This document shows, piece after piece, positions 8,306 to 16,467 of a DNA stretch of 36,081 nt. Source of the stretch: Clostridia bacterium (GTDB lineage Bacteria; Bacillota; Clostridia; Oscillospirales; SIG627). The position numbers were made by a program, and so were the translations under genes. The stretch lies in contig JAFQMA010000011.1 of the NCBI GenBank assembly GCA_017414535.1, forward strand, positions 1-36,081, given 5' to 3'. The notes below the pieces were generated by a model. That model was not told the DNA's origin and did not search any database. It saw only the letters and a list, made by a program, of their open reading frames with translations. Every line of letters starts with the position of its first letter. The stretch's first letter is position 1.

Positions 8306-8541
8306 AACAACCGATTGATCTTTTGATTGCGTTAGAGGTGCGGAATAACTGTCCAATGACTAAAGAACAAATGCGACGCATGGATTTTGGTATTTACAAA
8401 GATTTCGTTGATTTTTGTATGAATCAAGGGTATTTACAAGAATATTTGACGAAAACTTCTCTTGGAATTGCGAACTATGTGTTATCTCCAAAAGGTCGGA
8501 TCATGGCAATTAAAGAAATCGAAAGAAGGAATAAAAAATGA
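8302..8541 (+). CDS. Small protein with possible winged-helix fold
   Basis: A 79-residue protein of unknown function, without signal peptide or membrane helix. The pattern (short helix MKQPIDLLIALEV, helix TKEQMRRMDF, helix DFVDFCMNQGYLQEY, then a short strand-like NYVLSPKGRIMAI) is reminiscent of small winged-helix proteins in which LSPKGR forms the wing (inference). It overlaps by four bases both the preceding gene (8302-8305) and the following BspA-like gene (8538-8541), so three quite different proteins are translationally linked. Low GC, like its upstream partner. Confidence 0.65.
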   Translation: MKQPIDLLIALEVRNNCPMTKEQMRRMDFGIYKDFVDFCMNQGYLQEYLTKTSLGIANYVLSPKGRIMAIKEIERRNKK

Positions 8542-10145
8542 AGAAGCGAATATTATCATTGCTTTTGGCGCTGGCGTTGGTGCTGCCGCTGTGTCCTGCG
8601 GGGGTATTGTCGTTCCCTGCTGCAGCCGCTACCAGCGGTACAACCGGTGACTGCACTTGGACTTTGGATGGTACAGTGCTTACTATTTCGGGTAATGGTA
8701 AGATGGGGGAGTATTTTCATACATATGTCAATGGAAATTATGTTACCACCGCACCTTGGGGGAACTCCATTACCGAGGTAGTCATTGAAGATGGCGTGAC
8801 AAGCCTCGGCGGGTACGCCTTCCAAGGTTGCACAGGCCTTACCTCTATCACGATCCCGAATGGCGTGACAAACCTCGGCGAGTATACCTTCAATAGTTGC
8901 ACAAGTCTTACCTCCGTCACTATCGGGAATGGAGTGACCACCATCGGCAAGTATACCTTCGGTGGTTGCGACAGCCTCACATCCATCACCATTCCCAATA
9001 GCGTGACAAGCATTGGCATTGGTGCCTTCAATAGTTGCACAAGCCTTACCTCCGTCACCATTCCAAGTAGCGTCACAAGTATTGAGACGAGGGCCTTCCA
9101 TGGTTGCACGAATCTTACCGCCGTGCATATTACCGACCTTGCCGCTTGGTGTAACATTTCTTTTACCGACGATGATGCCAACCCTCTGTATTATGTCCAT
9201 AATTTGTATTTGAACGGGGATAAGGTAACTAATCTTGTCATCCCGGACAACGTCACCACCATTAGAGCGTGGGCCTTCTCAGGCTTCACGAGTCTAACCT
9301 CCGTCACCGTCGGGAACAGACTAACAACAATTGGTCGCTCCGCATTCTCCGATTGCACGAATTTAAAGGATGTTTATGTTAAGGGCGCTAAGCTACCGAC
9401 CGGATATATGTATTCAAAAGACGGAAATGAGGCTTTTTTTGCTGCCACTTGGCATTTTAAGTCCTGCACTTCTCATACCTTCTCCGCTTGGTCGCAAACC
9501 CAAGCGCCTACTTGTACAACGGTTGGCAAGGAACAGAGAAAATGCTCTAATTGTGGTCAGACGGAAACCAGAGATATCCCTGCAGGGCATACATTCTCGG
9601 ATTGGGTAAAGACCTCTGCTGCGAGCTGCACTGCATCTGGTATTGAAATCCGCATTTGCTCTGCCTGTCAAAAAACAGAAAATCGGGAAATCGCAAAACT
9701 TTCCCATGCTTTCTCCAATCCTACGGTGACGAAGCAACCTACCTGTACGGAAACGGGTATTGAAAGCGGCACCTGTGCCAATTGCAAGCAGACCACCACT
9801 AATACCATTCCCGCCAAGGGACACGCTTACGGAGAAGGGATTGTAACGAAGGAAGCCACCGAGACGGAAAAGGGCAGCAAGACCTTTACCTGTGCCACCT
9901 GTGGCGAAACCAAGACCGAGGAAATCCCCATGATTGGAACGGAACCTGAAACCGAGGAACCCGCCGAAACCAATCCGGATGCACCTGAGACTAGCACCAC
10001 GGTTCCCGCCACCACAGCACCCGCAGGGGAGGAAGATGAAACTTCTACTGTTACCATCGTAGTTATTTCCGTTGTTTCCACCGTTGCTGTTCTTGGTGGT
10101 GCCGGTGCAGCTGCTTGGTATTTTCTTATTTTCAAAAAGAGATAA
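8538..10145 (+). CDS. BspA-like leucine-rich-repeat surface protein with Cys repeats
   Basis: A 535-residue exported protein. A signal peptide (about 1-31, ending AAA) precedes a BspA/LRR_5 region (about 35-290) of 23-residue repeats with the pattern LTSVTIPNSVTSIG..AF..C. Residues about 300-455 hold three to four cysteine repeats with TCT...G.E...C..C....R.IPA; these look like small CxxC modules. A Thr/Glu/Pro-rich stalk (460-500) leads to a C-terminal membrane helix (about 506-530) and FKKR. No LPXTG-type motif precedes the helix, so membrane anchoring rather than sortase attachment is likely. BspA-type proteins mediate adhesion in several gut and oral bacteria. The ATG overlaps the previous TGA; AAGGAATAAAAA provides a weak ribosome site. 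Confidence 0.87.
   Translation: MKKRILSLLLALALVLPLCPAGVLSFPAAAATSGTTGDCTWTLDGTVLTISGNGKMGEYFHTYVNGNYVTTAPWGNSITEVVIEDGVTSLGGYAFQGCTGLTSITIPNGVTNLGEYTFNSCTSLTSVTIGNGVTTIGKYTFGGCDSLTSITIPNSVTSIGIGAFNSCTSLTSVTIPSSVTSIETRAFHGCTNLTAVHITDLAAWCNISFTDDDANPLYYVHNLYLNGDKVTNLVIPDNVTTIRAWAFSGFTSLTSVTVGNRLTTIGRSAFSDCTNLKDVYVKGAKLPTGYMYSKDGNEAFFAATWHFKSCTSHTFSAWSQTQAPTCTTVGKEQRKCSNCGQTETRDIPAGHTFSDWVKTSAASCTASGIEIRICSACQKTENREIAKLSHAFSNPTVTKQPTCTETGIESGTCANCKQTTTNTIPAKGHAYGEGIVTKEATETEKGSKTFTCATCGETKTEEIPMIGTEPETEEPAETNPDAPETSTTVPATTAPAGEEDETSTVTIVVISVVSTVAVLGGAGAAAWYFLIFKKR
8810..9120 (+). repeat. Tandem 69-bp LRR-coding repeats
   Basis: Within the BspA-like gene, successive 69-bp units encode 23-residue repeats with near-identical DNA such as GGTTGCACAAGCCTTACC. 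Such homologous units can recombine and change repeat number. Confidence 0.7.
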
Positions 10146-10162
10146 AAAGCCATAAATACATA

Positions 10163-10195
10163 AATCCCGACGGTAAATACCGTCGGGATTTTTTT
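10163..10195 (+). terminator. Intrinsic terminator of the accessory operon
   Basis: A perfect 13-bp stem (10163-10175 with 10178-10190) is followed by a T run at 10189-10195, eighteen bases after the BspA-like stop codon. Confidence 0.9.
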
Positions 10196-10251
10196 GAGGG
10201 GCAAAAAATTGGCAAATGGGGGCAAAAAGTAGGGGAAGTGGCACTTGTCGG

Positions 10252-10280
10252 TTGCGCGGGAGGGGGAGTTATGGTAGAAT
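10252..10280 (+). promoter_or_regulatory. Putative promoter of the nitrilase-GDPD gene
   Basis: TTGCGC (10252-10257) and TAGAAT (10275-10280) are separated by 17 bp and lie about 53 bp before the chosen ATG. Matches are partial but spacing is ideal, and transcription from here would exclude the in-frame start at 10216. Confidence 0.5.
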
Positions 10281-10332
10281 GGGGAGAAAAGAGGCGGCTT
10301 CGGCTGAAAAAGCGAAAGGGAGACAGAGTGAA

Positions 10333-11928
10333 ATGAAGGCTTGTGTGATTCAACCGCCCTACGGCTCGGATTCTTCGAGAAATGATGAATTTATCGCCTT
10401 TACCCTGCAACAGCTGGAGGAGTGCGAGGAGGATCTGGACATTGTCGTTTTGCCCGAATACTGCGAATTGCCCTGCGTTGCCAAAACGGAGGAGGAGACG
10501 CTGTTATACCACGAAAAATATTTCGGTGCTTTGATGGCAAAATGCCGCGAGACGGCCCTTCGCTGCCACGCCATGGTATTTTTCAACGCCCTGTCCCGCG
10601 AGGCGGACGGATGGCGCAACACCACCTACTGTCTGAATCGGAAGGGAGAACTGGCGGGAAAGTATTTCAAGACCCACATTCCCATCGGCGAAATGAGAAA
10701 GAACGTGGCTTACGCTTATACGGAGGAGCCGGTGGAGCCTTACGTCTTGAAAATGGAAGGGCTGCGCTTTGCTTTTCTCACCTGCTACGATTTTTATTTT
10801 TACGAGGGCTATGCCCGCTTGGCGCAGGCCAAGCCCGACGTGATCATCGGCTGTTCTCATCAGCGCAGTGATACTCACGATGCCATTGAGATCCTTTGCC
10901 GCTTCCTTGCCTACCACACCAACGCTTACGTGCTTCGCTCTTCCGTGAGCTTTGATGAAAACGCTACCGTTTGCGGCGCCAGCATGATCGTTTCACCCAC
11001 GGGTGACGTGCTTTGCAATCTCAAGGGCAAATTCGGCCGAGGGGTGGCGGAATTTGATCCCAACAAAAAGTATTGGAAGGCGGCGGGCTTCGGCAATCCC
11101 CCCGCGCCTCATTACGAGTACATCGACGCGGGCAGAAATCCTTGGTTGTACCGCAACAGCGGTCCCTCGGTGGTGCCCACGGACAAGACCATGGCCTATC
11201 CCCGCCTTTGCGCTCATCGCGGTCTGCACGCCATTGCGCCCGAAAACAGCCTTCCCGCCTTCGGTGCGGCGGTTGCCATGGATGCAAGAGAGATCGAATT
11301 TGATCTTTGGACCTCCTCGGACGGGGTTTTGGTCTCCTGCCACGACAGCACGCTGGAGCGCGTTTCCAACGGCACGGGCAAGATCTACGAAAAGACCTTT
11401 GAGGAGCTTCGTGTGCTGGATTTCGGAAAGGACTATGAGAACGGACTGGGGGGACTGGAGATCCCCACCTTTGAGGAGATCCTCCGAAAATTTGCGGGCA
11501 GAGTGATCATGAATATCCACGTGAAGATTTGGGACAAGATTTTTGAGGATCCCAAGATCGAGGAGATCCTCCGTCTTGTGAGAAAGTACGATGCCGTGGA
11601 TTACGTGTACTTTATGAGCTCCAACGCGGAGATCCTTTCCCGCGTCAAGCAGACGGCACCGGAATTTCACCTGTGCCTCGGCAAGGGAAAGAGGGAATCG
11701 GGCAAGGAAATGGTGGAGGATGCCATTCGCATCGGTGCGGACAAGGTACAGCTCTTCAAGCCCTATTTTACCAAGGAGGATATTGAACTGGCTCACGCGA
11801 ACGGCATTCGCTGTAACGTCTTTTGGTCCAACGACGCGGTAGAGGCAAAGGAATTTTTGGAAATGGGCATCGATACCGTCCTCACCGACGATTATCATAC
11901 CGTTTCCCGCGCCACGGGAATCAAATAA
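10333..11928 (+). CDS. Fusion of carbon-nitrogen hydrolase and glycerophosphodiester phosphodiesterase
   Basis: A 531-residue cytosolic protein with two catalytic domains. Residues 1-270 are a nitrilase-superfamily hydrolase with a plausible Glu-Lys-Cys triad: Glu42 in LPEYCE, Lys113 in YFKTH and Cys151 in TCYDF. Residues about 290-525 are a GDPD TIM barrel: His295-Arg296 in AHRG, Glu304 in PENS, Glu322 and Asp324 in EFDLW, His337 in CHD. GDPD cleaves glycerophosphodiesters to an alcohol and glycerol 3-phosphate; the nitrilase half would hydrolyse an amide or C-N bond of unknown substrate. The ATG at 10333 is preceded by AAAGGGAGA and begins directly with the first beta strand. It is followed after 13 bp by an HpaI-type aldolase. 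One continuous frame crosses the junction. Confidence 0.88.
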   Translation: MKACVIQPPYGSDSSRNDEFIAFTLQQLEECEEDLDIVVLPEYCELPCVAKTEEETLLYHEKYFGALMAKCRETALRCHAMVFFNALSREADGWRNTTYCLNRKGELAGKYFKTHIPIGEMRKNVAYAYTEEPVEPYVLKMEGLRFAFLTCYDFYFYEGYARLAQAKPDVIIGCSHQRSDTHDAIEILCRFLAYHTNAYVLRSSVSFDENATVCGASMIVSPTGDVLCNLKGKFGRGVAEFDPNKKYWKAAGFGNPPAPHYEYIDAGRNPWLYRNSGPSVVPTDKTMAYPRLCAHRGLHAIAPENSLPAFGAAVAMDAREIEFDLWTSSDGVLVSCHDSTLERVSNGTGKIYEKTFEELRVLDFGKDYENGLGGLEIPTFEEILRKFAGRVIMNIHVKIWDKIFEDPKIEEILRLVRKYDAVDYVYFMSSNAEILSRVKQTAPEFHLCLGKGKRESGKEMVEDAIRIGADKVQLFKPYFTKEDIELAHANGIRCNVFWSNDAVEAKEFLEMGIDTVLTDDYHTVSRATGIK

Positions 11929-11941
11929 AGGAGAATTGGAT

Positions 11942-12715
11942 ATGACCTTAAAAGAGAGAGTAAAGAAGGGCGAAAGGCTCGTCGGTATGTACGTTCAGCT
12001 CAGCGATATCAGCATTGCCCGTATTGCCGCCATGGCAGGCTACGATTTTATCTGGGTGGATACGGAGCACAGCTACATGTCCTACGAGACGCTGCTGGGT
12101 CACGTGATGGCCATTCGCGCCGAGGGAGTCCCCGTGGTGGTGCGTGCGCCGCAGAACGATCTGACCGCCGCCAAAAAGATTTTGGAGATGGGCGTGGACG
12201 GCATCATTTTCCCCATGGTACGTTCTGCCGCCGAGGCCAAGGCCGTGACGGATTTCACCTTCTATCCGCCCTACGGGCAAAGGGGCTTCGGGCCCATGAA
12301 CGCCATTGATTACGGCTTTACTCCTGCCTTTGAATACACCAAAAAGAATATGGAGGAGCTTTGCTGTTTTATTCAGATCGAGCACAAGGACACGGTGGAG
12401 TGTCTGGACGAGATCATGCAAAATCCCTATATCGACGGCTATATCTTCGGGCCCAACGATCTGTCCGGCTCCTACGGTATGCTGGGCGAGATCTTCAGCG
12501 ATTTTATCACAGGCGTGATCCGCGATACGGTGGACCGTCTTCATAAGGCAGGCAAATACGTGGGCATCGCCTCGGGCGGCTATTCCGAGGAGATCCTGGC
12601 GCACTGGAGCGGCTTCGGTCCGGAGATGCTTTCCGCAGGCGCAGATTTTGATTATCTGCGGGACGGCGCCCGCCGTAACCGCGAAACTCTGGAGCGTATC
12701 CACAAAGGAAAATAA
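11942..12715 (+). CDS. HpcH/HpaI-family class II aldolase
   Basis: A 257-residue TIM-barrel protein of the HpcH/HpaI aldolase family, relatives of 2-keto-3-deoxy-L-rhamnonate and 4-hydroxy-2-ketoheptanedioate aldolases, which split 2-keto-3-deoxy acids into pyruvate and an aldehyde using a divalent metal. Visible hallmarks are WVDTEHS near residue 38, the loop QNDLTAAKKILEMGVDGIIFPMV (here 69 onwards, key residues Gly-Val-Asp-Gly), YPPYGQRGFGP, IQIEHK and GPNDLSGS. GGAG lies seven bases before the ATG at 11942. Thirteen bases separate it from the nitrilase-GDPD gene, so the two probably form one operon for breakdown of a phosphodiester-linked or amide-linked compound (inference). Confidence 0.87.
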   Translation: MTLKERVKKGERLVGMYVQLSDISIARIAAMAGYDFIWVDTEHSYMSYETLLGHVMAIRAEGVPVVVRAPQNDLTAAKKILEMGVDGIIFPMVRSAAEAKAVTDFTFYPPYGQRGFGPMNAIDYGFTPAFEYTKKNMEELCCFIQIEHKDTVECLDEIMQNPYIDGYIFGPNDLSGSYGMLGEIFSDFITGVIRDTVDRLHKAGKYVGIASGGYSEEILAHWSGFGPEMLSAGADFDYLRDGARRNRETLERIHKGK

Positions 12716-12717
12716 GA

Positions 12718-12756
12718 AAAAAGCCTTTCCGTTTGACGGAAAGGCTTCCTTTTTTT
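12718..12756. terminator. Bidirectional terminator between convergent operons
   Basis: An 11-bp stem (12721-12731 with 12737-12747) is followed by seven T on the plus strand and, read from the other side, by a run of six T, so it serves both the aldolase and the convergent membrane-protein gene. Confidence 0.85.
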
Positions 12757-12761
12757 ATGGC

Positions 12762-13307
12762 TTAAAAGGCGTTGGGGTCCTCGGGGTTCTCGTTCTCGGG
12801 AGCTTGGGGTGCGGTGGGAGGATTCTTTTCCTGCTTGACGCGCTTGACTGCTTCAATGACGGAGCGGTAGGCGCCCACCACGCACAGAAGCAGACCGAGG
12901 CCGAGATCCGTCAGATAGGAGATCAGGATCTCACTGTCCGCAAGGAAGAGGTAGGCACTGCGAACGGATTCTCCGTAGGTCAGGGTGAAATCCACCTCGC
13001 CTGCGGCAAACCAGTCCTGATAGGCATTGTATACGTCCAAGGAAAGGCAAAGGTACCAAGCCAGCACCATGACCAGAATGGCCATGAGAACGGCGATGAC
13101 GATGCCCTTGATGCTTTCCTTTTTGGCAAAGATGGAATAGCCCTTGATGGCGCAGACTACGCCGACAAGACCGCTGAGTCCTGCCATGAAGCCCACCTGA
13201 TAAAGAATGAACCACAGGATTCCGCCTGCCAGGGAGAAGAGAAAGGCGCCGACGCAGCCTGCGAGGACGTTTTCTCGGGTTTCAAGAATCTGCTGATCGT
13301 TTGTCAT
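12762..13307 (-). CDS. Multipass membrane protein of unknown function
   Basis: A 181-residue protein with four predicted membrane helices (about 14-35, 39-58, 67-88 and 125-145) and a hydrophilic Pro/Glu/Asn-rich tail ending NPEDPNAF. I do not recognise a family. An outward loop between helices three and four (DVYNAYQDWFAAGEVDF) is the only large extracellular part. Its strong ribosome site AAAGGAGGA lies directly after the stop of the upstream lipoprotein gene, 19 bases away, so both are one operon. Confidence 0.75.
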   Translation of the reverse strand: MTNDQQILETRENVLAGCVGAFLFSLAGGILWFILYQVGFMAGLSGLVGVVCAIKGYSIFAKKESIKGIVIAVLMAILVMVLAWYLCLSLDVYNAYQDWFAAGEVDFTLTYGESVRSAYLFLADSEILISYLTDLGLGLLLCVVGAYRSVIEAVKRVKQEKNPPTAPQAPENENPEDPNAF

Positions 13308-13326
13308 GGTGATTCCTCCTTTAAGA

Positions 13327-14295
13327 TCAGTCCTTCAGAATGGAGGCCAAGGTCTTAGCGGCGTCACTGCCCAAAAGATCCTGACCCTTGTTATTGAAGT
13401 GGCCGGTGGCTTCGGGATTGAAGTATTGATTCTGGCCGTAGAGGGTGGGGGCCAGGGTAGAGAGCATGACGAAATCGCTGTCGTAGGTGGTCACGTTCAT
13501 CTGTGCGCGCTGGATGGCCTCGTCAAAGGCGGCGCGCTCTGCCTCGGTAAGTCCTACCTCGGCGGAGGAGCGATAGCGGTTGAAATAGCCCACCTGAACG
13601 ATGCCGAATCTTTCCAGACCGATATCTCTCTTCAGGTCGTTTTTCAGCTGAATGAGCTTCTGCTCGTATTCGGCCTGAGGCATGTGACCGATGGCATCGG
13701 ATTCGCCCTGCAGCCATACGTAGCTGATGGAGCGGATGGTAGCACCCTTTTCGCGGATCTTATCCAGACCCTTTTTGATCTTGTCGATGGTTACGGTGTA
13801 GCGCTCGGTACCGATCCACTCGTCAATGGCGGTGTTGCCGCGTGCCACGTGGATGGCGGCTACGTTATGACCCGTTTCCTGAACGAAGGTGCGGCAGAAG
13901 GCGGGCACCATGCTTCCGTTGTTGCCGGAGGCGGCGCTGAGGAGACGGTCGCCGATGTTTTCACCGATGGGGTGCTTGACGGGCACGTAATAATCGGACT
14001 GGACGTGGTATTCCCATGCGCCCTCCACGGGATCGTTCTCGATGGGGAAGGAGCCGGTCTGACCCTGCATATTGCTCTGGCCGCCGAAGATGATCACATC
14101 CAGCTCCATGCCCTCCGAAACGGAGGTGAAGGGCTTTTTCTGGGGAGTGGGCTTCACTTCCTTGGTAGGCTCCTCGGTGGCGGTGGCGGTTTCGGGAGTG
14201 CCGAGCTCCTCCAGCTCCCCCGAGCTGCAGGCGGGAAGGAGCCCCAGCATGCAAAGGGCTAAAAGCAAGCAAAGAAAACGGTAGGATGCTTTCAT
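13327..14295 (-). CDS. Lipoprotein with SASA-type (sialate O-acetylesterase) domain
   Basis: A 322-residue exported lipoprotein. The signal peptide ends in the lipobox LLPAC with the lipidated residue Cys23; a Thr/Glu/Pro-rich linker (26-55) follows. From about residue 64 the protein is an SGNH-type esterase of the SASA family: GGQSNM with catalytic Ser74, RGNTAIDEW, WLQGESD and a C-terminal GHFNNKGQ segment where the catalytic His is expected. Members deacetylate acetylated sugars such as sialic acid or xylan side chains at the cell surface; the substrate here is unknown. AAAGGAGAA precedes the ATG, and a good promoter lies at 14338-14366. Confidence 0.88.
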   Translation of the reverse strand: MKASYRFLCLLLALCMLGLLPACSSGELEELGTPETATATEEPTKEVKPTPQKKPFTSVSEGMELDVIIFGGQSNMQGQTGSFPIENDPVEGAWEYHVQSDYYVPVKHPIGENIGDRLLSAASGNNGSMVPAFCRTFVQETGHNVAAIHVARGNTAIDEWIGTERYTVTIDKIKKGLDKIREKGATIRSISYVWLQGESDAIGHMPQAEYEQKLIQLKNDLKRDIGLERFGIVQVGYFNRYRSSAEVGLTEAERAAFDEAIQRAQMNVTTYDSDFVMLSTLAPTLYGQNQYFNPEATGHFNNKGQDLLGSDAAKTLASILKD

Positions 14296-14337
14296 AGTGT
14301 TCTCCTTTTTTTCAGCGGTTTTTACCGCATTTTCACC

Positions 14338-14366
14338 ATTATAGCATCGAATCTTTCCAAAAGCAA
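14338..14366 (-). promoter_or_regulatory. Promoter of the lipoprotein esterase operon
   Basis: On the minus strand TTGCTT (plus 14361-14366) and a perfect TATAAT (plus 14338-14343) are 17 bp apart, 42 bp before the ATG and immediately after a terminator. Confidence 0.7.
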
Positions 14367-14397
14367 GAAAAAAGAACTGCTCACCGAGCAGTTCTTT
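14366..14397 (-). terminator. Intrinsic terminator behind the GGGtGRT gene remnant
   Basis: A 12-bp perfect stem (14371-14382 with 14386-14397) with a T run on the minus strand. It now follows a truncated copy of the GGGtGRT gene end, and was probably the terminator of a full gene before the cassette was inserted. Confidence 0.85.
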
Positions 14398-14409
14398 TCA
14401 TATCAAGGA

Positions 14410-14527
14410 GATCTTACTTGTTGAGAGCCATAGAGATCTCTACGGCTACGGCAACGGTGGCACCGACCATGGGGTTGTTACCCATACCGATCAGACCCAT
14501 CATTTCCACGTGGGCGGGAACGGAGGA
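14410..14527 (-). repeat. Direct repeat, left copy (118 bp), of the GGGtGRT gene end
   Basis: These 118 bases are identical to 18150-18267 and in the same orientation, offset by 3740 bp. After a mismatch at 14528 and two further matching bases, similarity stops. The copies bound the glycosylation cassette. Confidence 0.95.
14414..14527 (-). pseudogene. 3' remnant of a GGGtGRT gene
   Basis: The minus strand encodes the last 37 residues of the GGGtGRT protein (equivalent to 297-333, SSVPAHVEMMGLIGMGNN through MALNK) plus the TAA stop, identical to the intact gene at 18154. Nothing upstream of the repeat resembles the rest of the gene. An internal Met pair could in principle start a peptide of about 29 residues, but no ribosome site is seen. 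It is a displaced gene end. Confidence 0.9.
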
Positions 14528-14565
14528 AGAAAGATCCTTTTTACGGTTGAAAATGGGGGGAAGGG

Positions 14566-14594
14566 TTGAAATCAGAAGAAAAAGGTAGTATAAT
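14566..14594 (+). promoter_or_regulatory. Sigma-A promoter of the DUF6044-like gene
   Basis: TTGAAA (14566-14571) and perfect TATAAT (14589-14594) are separated by 17 bp, 33 bp before the ATG at 14627. It lies just inside the left repeat, so the cassette brings its own promoter. Confidence 0.8.
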
Positions 14595-14626
14595 AAGTAA
14601 ACCGTTGGAAGAAAGGAGTGCGGGCT

Positions 14627-16348
14627 ATGAACCGTTTGACCGATAAGATCCGTTGGAGCAACCTTCCGCTTTTCTTGGGTATTGTTGCCGTTTTACTATC
14701 TTTTTTGCCCATCCTTATTTTGGGAGAAGACAGTGCGATCCCTTGGCACGACCAACTGGACGGCGAGGTATTGGTTTACGTGATCAATGCGAAAAACCTT
14801 TTTCAATCCTCCTTTGATGAATTTATGGGTGGTATGGCGTCCACCAGCTTAACCCCCGCCTCCTACGGAACCGTTCTTTTCTATTGGCTGTTTGAGCCGT
14901 TTACGGCTTTTGTGGTTAATTACGTCTTTGTGGGACTGGTGGCCTTTCTCGGCATGTATCTTTTGATGGACCGTTTGGTGAACAACAAGTGGATTGCTTG
15001 TGTGATCGGACTGTTGTTTTTCTACCTTCCGTTTTATTCTGTTTACGGCTTGTCCGTGATGGGGCAACCGCTTCTGTTTTATGCATGCCTTTCTCTGTGG
15101 AACAATGAGCGTCCTTACAAGGCGTTTTGTTTAACGGCATTGTTTGCGGCGTTCAGTTCTTTGGTTTTGGTCGGTTATGCCGACGTGCTTTTGTTGTCTT
15201 GCTTTGCTTTGGTTATGCAGATCTGCAAGCGGCCGGGAGCACGTTATGCCTGGGTGCAGCTTGCCATTCTTTTGGGGATCTATCTGTTGCCCAATCTTTC
15301 CCTGCTGGCACAGATCCTCGTGCCTTCGGACGTTGTTTCGCACAAAACGGAAATGGCCGTTGAAAGTAAGCCTGCGATCCAAGCCTTCAAAACAATGTTT
15401 AAAACCGGTCAATACCATGCCGCGTCGTTGCACGAGGTCTTTTTCGGTTGGTGTGTTGTCACCTGCGGCGTCGGCTTTCTGACATACCATCAGCGCAGCA
15501 AAGAGGAAAAGCACCGTTTGTGGGGCTTAGGTGCCCTTTTGGCCGTGGCGGCTGCTATTGCCGCTTTTTACGCATTTTGGAGCTGGAATCCCATTGTCAC
15601 GCTGCGTCGCAGTCTCGGCGGAGTTTTTACCTCCTTTCAGGTCGACCGTTTTTATTGGCTGTATCCCGCTCTTTGGTATATCATGCTGGGCTTATGCGTT
15701 TGGTTTTTGTTACAGTTCACCCGTCAGCTCCGTCTGCAAAAAATCCTTGCGTGGAGTTTGACCGTGTTGCTTTTGTTAAACATCGGAACGACGCTTCGTG
15801 ATAGCAGTGTGTTATATTCAAATTACGAGCAGATGCTTGACCGCGACCGCCAAAGCTCCGACCCCTCTTGGGACTCTTTTTACAGCACCGAGTTGTTTGA
15901 TGAAATCGAAGCGTATATCGGGCTTCCGCAAGAGGAGTACCGAGTAGGCAGTGTTGCGTTGTTCCCGTCTGTGCCGCTTTACAACGGATTCTATTGTATT
16001 GATGGCTACTCCAACAATTACGACGTCGAATACAAGCACCGTTTCCGTGCGATCATTGCCGACGAATTGGAAAAGAGTGCTTCGTTAAAGTATTACTACG
16101 ATCAATGGGGCAACCGATGCTATCTCTTTTCTTCCGAGATCGGACAGAACTACTATTTCACCAAGGATGATTCGGACGTGGTCTTAAAGGATCTTTCTTT
16201 TTCGGGTGAGGCACTGAAGCAAATGGGGTGTGATTATATCTTCTCCGGACTTGAGATCCAATCTCCCGAACGCTCCGGCTTGGAATTTGTGGAGAAATTC
16301 GAGCATGCGGATAGTCCCTACTGTATTCGTCTGTACCGTGTGTTATAA
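14627..16348 (+). CDS. DUF6044/YkoS-like polytopic membrane protein, probable GT-C glycosyltransferase
   Basis: A 573-residue protein with about ten to eleven membrane helices followed by an extracellular C-terminal domain of about 180 residues. It resembles YkoS/DUF6044 and, more distantly, YfhO: GT-C proteins that use undecaprenyl-phosphate sugars to glycosylate envelope polymers outside the cell. The first outer loop has DSAIPWHDQLDGE, whose acidic residues are candidates for the GT-C catalytic site. ATG at 14627 is preferred because the ribosome site GGAG overlaps the alternative GTG at 14618. It converges with GtrA and GT2 genes, which would supply and flip the lipid-linked sugar. Base composition is more AT-rich than neighbours, suggesting acquisition. 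The acceptor is unknown. Confidence 0.82.
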   Translation: MNRLTDKIRWSNLPLFLGIVAVLLSFLPILILGEDSAIPWHDQLDGEVLVYVINAKNLFQSSFDEFMGGMASTSLTPASYGTVLFYWLFEPFTAFVVNYVFVGLVAFLGMYLLMDRLVNNKWIACVIGLLFFYLPFYSVYGLSVMGQPLLFYACLSLWNNERPYKAFCLTALFAAFSSLVLVGYADVLLLSCFALVMQICKRPGARYAWVQLAILLGIYLLPNLSLLAQILVPSDVVSHKTEMAVESKPAIQAFKTMFKTGQYHAASLHEVFFGWCVVTCGVGFLTYHQRSKEEKHRLWGLGALLAVAAAIAAFYAFWSWNPIVTLRRSLGGVFTSFQVDRFYWLYPALWYIMLGLCVWFLLQFTRQLRLQKILAWSLTVLLLLNIGTTLRDSSVLYSNYEQMLDRDRQSSDPSWDSFYSTELFDEIEAYIGLPQEEYRVGSVALFPSVPLYNGFYCIDGYSNNYDVEYKHRFRAIIADELEKSASLKYYYDQWGNRCYLFSSEIGQNYYFTKDDSDVVLKDLSFSGEALKQMGCDYIFSGLEIQSPERSGLEFVEKFEHADSPYCIRLYRVL

Positions 16349-16400
16349 GCGATAGGCATAATCGCCTTCTTGTGATCGTTTCCGTTTTCGGCGGAACGAA

Positions 16401-16448
16401 AAAACCTCCTGCGGCAGTTTTTCGATTCTGTCACAGGAGGACTTTTTT
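16401..16448. terminator. Bidirectional terminator between the DUF6044-like and gtrA genes
   Basis: Arms CCTCCTG (16405-16411) and CAGGAGG (16434-16440), with an extra inner pairing, are flanked by A4 on the left and T6 on the right, so both convergent genes can stop here. Confidence 0.75.
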
Positions 16449-16467
16449 GCGTAGAACGGTATCGGTT

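Noticed and set aside
10216..10332. N-terminal extension of the nitrilase-GDPD protein
   Set aside because: It would run through the putative promoter, and AAAGGGAGA supports the ATG at 10333.
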